Assembly (NCBI GenBank): GCA_041653995.1
Contig: JBAZEK010000022.1
Span: forward strand, 1 to 6,920
From: Dehalococcoidia bacterium
Lineage (GTDB): Bacteria > Chloroflexota > Dehalococcoidia > GIF9 > UBA5629
Direction of reading: 5' to 3'
Length of the DNA stretch: 6,920 nucleotides
The notes beneath the pieces were generated by a model. The model was not told the DNA's origin and made no database searches. It saw only the letters and a list, made by a program, of their open reading frames with translations. Below, one piece after another: positions 6,101 through 6,920 of the stretch (positions are counted from its first letter, which is position 1; each line of letters begins with the position of its first letter). The position numbers were made by a program, and so were the translations under genes.

Positions 6101-6919
6101 TGTCTGGGCCACCAGGTTGTTAAGGCCATCGTATATCTCTAATGTCATGGCCTTGCCTGCGCCATCGGATGCTTTCCATACAAAGTTCAGCTTGCCATCG
6201 GTCTCTGCAGCGGTCAGGTTCACGATCCTCTGCATATATGTGGTGGTACCGTTGTATACGGCTCCTGCCCTTGCCGCAAATCCGCTGTCACCGTAAGCTA
6301 CGGCATTTTGATCGACCCATGAGTCAGTGGTGTAGGCAGCCGGCAATGCAACTGTTGTATTATCAGGATAATCGAACGGTTCCGTCTCTGAATTTAATGC
6401 TACATTGATATTATCGACCCATGCGGTCTGGGTATCATCACCTGTGGCTTCTGTATTGGTGTATATCCATTTGACCGTATATATCTGGCCTTTTGCTAAT
6501 GCGATAGGAGTAATTGCCTGCCAATCTACTCCGCCCGTTATTGAAGTTTGGGCTATCAGGTTATTAGTAGCATCATATACTTCTACTGTCATGGACTTGC
6601 CTACGCCATCAGATGTTTTCCATATAAAGTTAAGCATTCCATCTGTCTGGGCAGAGGTCAAGTTCAGATGTCTCTGCATATATGTAGTGGTAGCGTTATA
6701 CACAGCGCCTGCTTTGGCTGCGAACCCTACTCCGCCGTAAGCCACCGTATTCTGGTTTATCCATGTATCAGTTGTGTATTCAGCAGGCAGCGTAAGGGTT
6801 GTATCAGCAGGATAATCGAACGGTTCCGTCTCTGCATTTAGGGTTATGTTGATATTGTCGACCCATGCGGTCTGGGTATCAGCACCAGTTGCGTCCGCAT
6901 TCGTATTGGTCCACTTAAT
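2..6919 (-). CDS. Interior of a giant tandem-repeat, probably secreted/surface protein (partial at both ends)
   Basis: This minus-strand frame is open for all 2306 codons of the window and has no start or stop here, so the full protein is longer than 2306 residues (this part alone is roughly 240-250 kDa). It consists wholly of copies of one 148-residue unit. Unit plan: linker 1-24 ending in a T-T-D motif; W26-V-D-Q-N; G38-F-A-A; A-T-T-Y-M-Q-R at 50-56; L69-N-F-x-W73-K; V-E-V-Y-D at 85-89; N-N-L 92-94; G-G-x-D-W106-Q; A-K-G-Q 115-118; Y120-x-x-K-W124-x-Y; A-T-G-D-D 131-135; Q-T-A-W140-V-D-N-I. All five Trp are invariant. The unit resembles MAM-like/concanavalin-like beta-sandwich modules, known as binding or structural domains of extracellular proteins. 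I see no catalytic motif, membrane segment, cysteine or sorting signal. Composition is acidic (about 17 Asp+Glu against 6 Lys+Arg in R5). All length differences are whole codons, and spelling varies mainly at third positions, both signs of real coding. An adhesin, stalk, S-layer-like or matrix role is inference. The exact function is not recognised. Confidence 0.96.
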   Translation of the reverse strand, partial: MKWTNTNADATGADTQTAWVDNINITLNAETEPFDYPADTTLTLPAEYTTDTWINQNTVAYGGVGFAAKAGAVYNATTTYMQRHLNLTSAQTDGMLNFIWKTSDGVGKSMTVEVYDATNNLIAQTSITGGVDWQAITPIALAKGQIYTVKWIYTNTEATGDDTQTAWVDNINVALNSETEPFDYPDNTTVALPAAYTTDSWVDQNAVAYGDSGFAARAGAVYNGTTTYMQRIVNLTAAETDGKLNFVWKASDGAGKAMTLEIYDGLNNLVAQTSIAGGTDWQAIDPITLAKGQNYIIKWIYVNTEATGDDAQTAWVDNINITLNPETEPFEYPADTILALPTEYTTDVWINQNTIAYGGVGFAARSGAVYNGATTYMQRTVDLAQSTMDGTLNFMWKTSEGAGKAITVEVYDSLNNLIGQVSIAGGTDWQAADPIILAKGQVYTIKWTYTNTDATGDDTQTAWVDNINVMLNAEAEPFDYPANTIINLPAEYTTDTWVDQNVLAYDDSGFAAQAGVVYNGATTYMQRQVNLTGAQSDGNLNFVWKTSDGAGKALTVEVYDSTNNLITQQTIAGGADWQQAETITLAKGQTYTVKWIYTNAEATGDDTQTAWVDSINVTLDAATEPFDYPADTTLTLPPEYTTDSWVNQNTLAYNGVGFAAKSGAIYNGATTYMQRTVDLSQAAIDAMLNFVWKTSDGAGKALAVEVYDSMNNLVAQTSIAGGTDWQAADPITLAKGQVYTIKWTYTNTEATGDDTQTAWVDNINVTLKAAGEIFDYPENTTITLPVEYTTDTWVNQNILAYGDVGFAAKAGAVYNGATAYMQRQLDLTEAQSDGNLNFVWKTSEGAGKAITVEVYDSLNNLVGQVSIAGGTDWQAISPIALAKGQIYTVKWTYTNTEATGDDTQTAWVDNINVVLNAQTELFDYPANTTVALPAAYTTDSWVDQNIIAYGDTGFAAQSGAVYNGATTYMQRQVNLTTTETDGQLSFVWKASEGAGKAMTVEVYDSFNNLIAQQTIAGGTDWQTITPITLAKGQAYTIKWTYTNTEATGDSAQTAWVDNINITLDTEEQSFDHPANTTIALPAEYTTDSWVDQNALAYGDIGFAAQAGAVYSGATTYMQRQIDLVAAQNDGNLNFVWKTSDGAGKALTVEVYDNLNNLVAQASIAGGADWQTISPITLAKGQVYTVKWIYTNTEATGDDTQTAWVDSINVMLNTEEQSFDHPANTTIALPVAYTTDLWVSQNTLAYGDTGFAAKAGAVYNSATAYMQRTIDLSQAALDGQLNFVWKTSEGAGKALTVEVYDSLNNLVAQTSIAGGVDWQTITPITLAKGQVYTIKWTYANTEATGDDTQTAWVDNINVTLNAAGQSFDYPANTALTLPIEYTTDSWVEQNTLAYGGAGFAAKAGAVYNGATTYMQRQIDLTTAEIDAKLNFLWKTSDGEGKALAVEVYDSLNNLVAQASLASGMDWQAISPITLAKGQIYTVKWIYTNTEATGDDTQTAWVDNINISLNTETESFDYPANTTITLPVEYATDSWVDQNITAYGDTGFAAKSGAVYDGATTYMQRQVDLTVAQNDGILNFVWKTSEGAGKTMTVEIYDGLNSLIAQQSVTGGMDWQAISPITLAKGQIYTVKWIYTNTEATGDDAQTAWVDNINVDLATETESFDYPANTTITLPVEYVTDSWVDQNITAYRDTGFAAKAGAAYNGATTYMQRQMNLTFAEKDGKLSFVWKTSEGAGKTMTVEVYDSLNNLVAQETITGGTDWQAIDPITLAKGQTYTVKWTYTNTEATGDDAQTAWVDNINVTLDPKLHQFEYPAGVSITLPAVYTTDSWVDQNTVAYGETGFAAKAGAVYSSATTYMQRQVNLTTATTDGHLNFAWKASDGAGKALTVEVYDSLNNLVAQETITGGTDWQDAATITLAKGQAYTVKWIYANTAATGDDAQTAWVDNIKLTLAPETEWFDYPPNTTITLPAIYTTDSWVDQNTIVYGETGFAAKAGAVYSGASAYMQRTVDLSQATTDGTLSFIWKTSTGDKQLKVEVYDSLNNLVGEQTVAGGVDWQQASVSVTKGQVYTIKWIYVNNEATGDDAQTAWVDDFKVILNVSEAFDRPSNTVIALPSVYTTDSWVDQNTVAYGGVGFAAKAGAVYSGATTYMERTVDLSQASTDGTLNFNWKTSTGDKQLKIEIYDSLDNLVSEQTIAGGADWQAATAIALAKGQTYRIRWTYINNEATGDDAQTAWVDDIKVALQGQAQVFDYPADTTLTLPSVYTTDSWVDQNTVAYGGVGFAAKAGAVYSGATTYMERTVDLSQA
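191..628 (-). repeat. R15: complete 146-residue unit (two codons shorter)
   Basis: It lacks one codon in the linker (N-V-S-E-A before F-D-R-P) and one in the S-T-G-D-K-Q-L loop. It has more Arg than any other unit (D-R-P in the linker, M-E-R at 54-56, R-I-R-W before W124), and one of these is a rare CGT codon. M-E-R replaces M-Q-R, shared only with R16. Its first part is almost identical in DNA to R16. Confidence 0.94.
629..1066 (-). repeat. R14: complete 146-residue unit (two codons shorter)
   Basis: It lacks one codon in the loop after W73 (S-T-G-D-K-Q-L instead of S-D-G-A-G-K-A-L) and one after W106 (Q-A-S-V-S-V-T-K-G-Q). Both losses fall in loops between predicted strands. It ends W-V-D-D-F-K-V-I-L, with Asp and Phe replacing the usual Asn and Ile. 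N-N-E replaces N-T-E at 128-130, shared with R15. Confidence 0.94.
1067..1510 (-). repeat. R13: complete 148-residue unit, last with the exact 444-bp length
   Basis: The linker is divergent (K-L-H-Q-F-E-Y-P-A-G-V-S) and basic or aromatic where others are acidic. The order F-E-Y-P shifts the Phe to residue 5, with no net length change before T-L-P. It has two of the five histidines in the window. W-Q-D-A-A-T-I-T lacks the proline found in most units. It still carries the S-D-G-A-G-K-A-L loop, so the subtype boundary falls between R13 and R14. Confidence 0.93.
1511..1954 (-). repeat. R12: complete 148-residue unit
   Basis: The linker is A-T-E-T-E-S, near-identical in DNA to R11. Residues 34-37 read Y-R-D-T, the only charged basic residue at position 35. 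The 45-47 stretch is A-A-Y where most units have A-V-Y. Residues 57-64 read Q-M-N-L-T-F-A-E, with a Phe in a loop that is otherwise small or polar. Confidence 0.94.
1955..2398 (-). repeat. R11: complete 148-residue unit
   Basis: The linker is N-T-E-T-E-S. Its linker and first strand share a 100-nt block with R12 (1 difference), and its later strands share an 82-nt block with R10 (1 difference), so this unit is joined to both neighbours by recent exchange. Y-A-T-D-S-W replaces Y-T-T-D-S-W, and N93 is Ser (L-N-S-L). Confidence 0.94.
2399..2842 (-). repeat. R10: complete 148-residue unit
   Basis: The linker is N-A-A-G-Q-S. W26 is followed by V-E-Q-N. Residues 34-38 are Y-G-G-A-G, and 78-80 are G-E-G where most units have G-A-G. 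The loop before W106 is A-S-G-M-D-W, the only unit where the first Gly of G-G is lost. Its 2457-2538 block is almost identical to R11. Confidence 0.94.
2843..3286 (-). repeat. R9: complete 148-residue unit
   Basis: The linker is N-T-E-E-Q-S with F-D-H-P, matching R8. The first Trp motif is divergent (D-L-W-V-S-Q-N in place of D-S-W-V-D-Q-N), although W26 itself is kept. It belongs to the T-x-D-L-S-Q group at 57-62 (here T-I-D-L-S-Q). G49 is Ser and T52 is Ala (N-S-A-T-A-Y-M). Confidence 0.94.
3287..3730 (-). repeat. R8: complete 148-residue unit
   Basis: The linker is D-T-E-E-Q-S followed by F-D-H-P, with His replacing the otherwise constant Tyr9. Only R9, its direct neighbour, has the same change, and the DNA around both (aggatgatcgaacgactg on the + strand) is the same. 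The adjacent pair therefore shares a linker by duplication or conversion. W-V-D-S-I replaces W-V-D-N-I, as in R4. Confidence 0.94.
3731..4174 (-). repeat. R7: complete 148-residue unit
   Basis: The linker is N-A-Q-T-E-L. K-A-S, K-A-M and A136 are shared with R2. The G-D-D motif is G-D-S, the only complete unit where Asp135 is lost. Residue 91 is Phe (Y-D-S-F-N-N) where most units have Leu. Residues 42-43 are Gln-Ser. Confidence 0.94.
4175..4618 (-). repeat. R6: complete 148-residue unit
   Basis: The linker is K-A-A-G-E-I with P-E-N-T, one of the two linkers in the window that start with Lys (the other is R13). Residues 95-99 read V-G-Q-V-S, as in R3. Around 108-113 it reads A-I-P-S-I-A, with the proline moved one place earlier than in the other units. 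Confidence 0.94.
4619..5062 (-). repeat. R5: complete 148-residue unit (reference for residue numbering)
   Basis: I counted residues in this unit to set the numbering: W26, W73, W106, W124 and W140, with length exactly 148. The linker is D-A-A-T-E-P. It carries the D12, L15, G36-V37, T-V-D-L-S-Q subtype shared with R3 and R16. Residues 66-68 read D-A-M in place of D-G-x. It contains 13 Asp and 4 Glu against 5 Lys and 1 Arg, so it is strongly acidic. Confidence 0.95.
5063..5506 (-). repeat. R4: complete 148-residue unit
   Basis: The linker is N-A-E-A-E-P with N-T-I-I-N at 12-16. Residues 34-37 read Y-D-D-S, and A-A-Q-A-G-V-V-Y is unusual for V45. Around 108-113 it reads Q-A-E-T-I-T instead of the common A-I-x-P-I-T, losing the proline. 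The first residue of the closing I-N strand pair is Ser (W-V-D-S-I), shared with R8. Confidence 0.94.
5507..5950 (-). repeat. R3: complete 148-residue unit, mosaic of R5-like and R6-like DNA
   Basis: The linker is N-P-E-T-E-P with F-E-Y-P, and W26 sits in D-V-W-I-N-Q. It carries the subtype marks D12, L15, G36-V37 and T-V-D-L. About 5571-5640 is close to R5 (3 differences in about 70 nt), while about 5641-5733 is close to R6 (5 differences in 93 nt), so the unit looks recombinant. Residues 95-99 read I-G-Q-V-S, the Gly and Val being shared only with R6. Confidence 0.94.
5951..6394 (-). repeat. R2: complete 148-residue unit
   Basis: The linker is N-S-E-T-E-P and D-N replaces A-N or A-D at 11-12. 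It has Arg at 42 (A-A-R-A), Ile at 57 (Q-R-I-V-N), K-A-S at 74-76 and K-A-M at 81-83. Residues V-A-L-P-A-A-Y, K-A-S, K-A-M and A136 are shared with R7, five units away. Residues 119-124 read N-Y-I-I-K-W, with Ile at the usually Thr position 121. Confidence 0.94.
6395..6838 (-). repeat. R1: complete 148-residue unit
   Basis: The unit has linker N-A-E-T-E-P then F-D-Y-P-A-D, and shares D12, L15 and G36-V37 with R3, R5 and R16. Its strand after M-Q-R is unusual (H-L-N-L-T), giving one of only five histidines in the window. The linker DNA (about 6783-6836) most resembles R5, four units away. Residues 89-93 read D-A-T-N-N instead of the usual D-S-L-N-N, and 78-82 read G-V-G-K-S. Confidence 0.94.
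6839..6919 (-). repeat. R0: C-terminal 27 residues of a repeat unit
   Basis: This is the tail of the most N-ward unit visible. It runs from the K-W-T strand to the closing A-W-V-D-N-I strand and its final Leu. It departs from the other units at two otherwise constant places: the Tyr of K-W-x-Y (residue 126) is Asn, and the first Asp of G-D-D (134) is Ala. It may belong to a divergent unit near the N-ward end of the array, or it may be an ordinary variant. Confidence 0.9.
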
Positions 6920-6920
6920 G

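Larger units (their letters stand above)
1..6920 (-). repeat. Tandem array with 444-bp period (15 complete and 2 partial copies) filling the window
   Basis: An anchor encoding Q-T-A-W-V-D (on the + strand around ccatgcggtctggg) recurs with its Thr codon at 221, 659, 1097, 1541, 1985, 2429, 2873, 3317, 3761, 4205, 4649, 5093, 5537, 5981, 6425 and 6869. The spacing is 438, 438 and then 444 thirteen times. Every period is a multiple of three, so the array is a coding repeat. Units below are cut after the Leu that ends the A-W-V-D-N-I strand, so each unit begins with its linker. The array continues beyond both edges, and its true copy number cannot be seen. Confidence 0.97.

Noticed and set aside
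300..6740. Recurrent + strand open frames, for example 300-533, 1083-1451, 1965-2300, 2409-2744, 5073-5408 and 6405-6740, with similar 70-120 residue products that look like a conserved protein family
   Set aside because: They lie antisense to the giant frame and recur at multiples of 444 bp because the DNA beneath them repeats. Their codon third positions coincide with the third positions of the minus-strand codons, so selection on the real protein preserves these shadows too. They begin mostly at chance TTG or ATG codons with no ribosome binding site visible.
3122..6841. Other + strand frames (3122-3391, 5786-6055, 6142-6408, 6548-6841) with Cys-rich or mixed products
   Set aside because: They are antisense, short and present only in some units, with varied ends. 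They show no family features and depend on chance loss of stops between repeat copies.
1..6920. A near-constant 14-nt + strand motif (ccatgcggtctggg) at regular spacing, considered as a CRISPR array or regulatory iteron
   Set aside because: The spacing is about 430 bp and the sequence between copies is also repeated and coding, whereas CRISPR spacers are short and unique. The motif simply encodes the invariant Q-T-A-W strand.
1..6920. Possible decaying satellite or non-coding tandem DNA
   Set aside because: All unit lengths are multiples of three, the frame has no stop in 2306 codons, and differences fall mainly at synonymous positions, which non-coding repeats would not show.

Overview
The window is the interior of one giant protein-coding gene on the minus strand. 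Read in minus-strand codons that occupy + positions 2-4, 5-7 and so on to 6917-6919, all 2306 codons are open. I translated every codon by hand and found no stop. Neither the start codon nor the stop codon lies inside the window, so the reading frame runs off both edges. I see no second gene, RNA gene, promoter, terminator, mobile element or CRISPR array.

The protein is a tandem array of one domain of about 148 residues (444 bp). There are fifteen complete copies (R1 to R15, numbered from the protein's N-terminal side, which is the high-coordinate end) and two partial copies at the edges (R0 and R16). R1 to R13 are each exactly 444 bp. R14 and R15 are each 438 bp, having lost two codons each at partly different places. 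Each unit has a variable Pro/Thr/Asp/Glu-rich linker (about residues 1-24). A beta-rich domain follows, with five invariant tryptophans near residues 26, 73, 106, 124 and 140, ending in an AWVDN-I strand. By eye the domain resembles the MAM-like / concanavalin-like jelly-roll modules found in large secreted bacterial proteins (F-x-W-K, then D-W-Q, then K-G-x-x-Y-x-x-K-W-x-Y, then A-W-V-D-N-I). I cannot name a family with certainty. The translated part has no cysteine, no hydrophobic transmembrane segment and a strongly acidic composition, which fits an extracellular or cell-surface stalk, adhesin or matrix protein.

Layout from protein N to C (high to low coordinate): R0 tail 6839-6919; R1-R13 from 6838 down to 1067; R14 and R15 (1066-191), a C-ward subtype with S-T-G-D-K-Q-L in place of S-D-G-A-G-K-A-L; R16 head 190-2. 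Neighbouring units share blocks that are almost identical in DNA, while most other unit pairs differ widely at synonymous sites. This points to an old array held under protein-level selection and locally homogenised by recombination.

Organism: Arg codons are almost all AGA/AGG (20 of 22), ATA is common for Ile, and base composition looks close to balanced. Together with a giant repetitive surface-type gene this would suit a lineage known for giant genes, such as Omnitrophota or other PVC-related or environmental bacteria, but that is a weak inference and the window carries no taxonomic marker.
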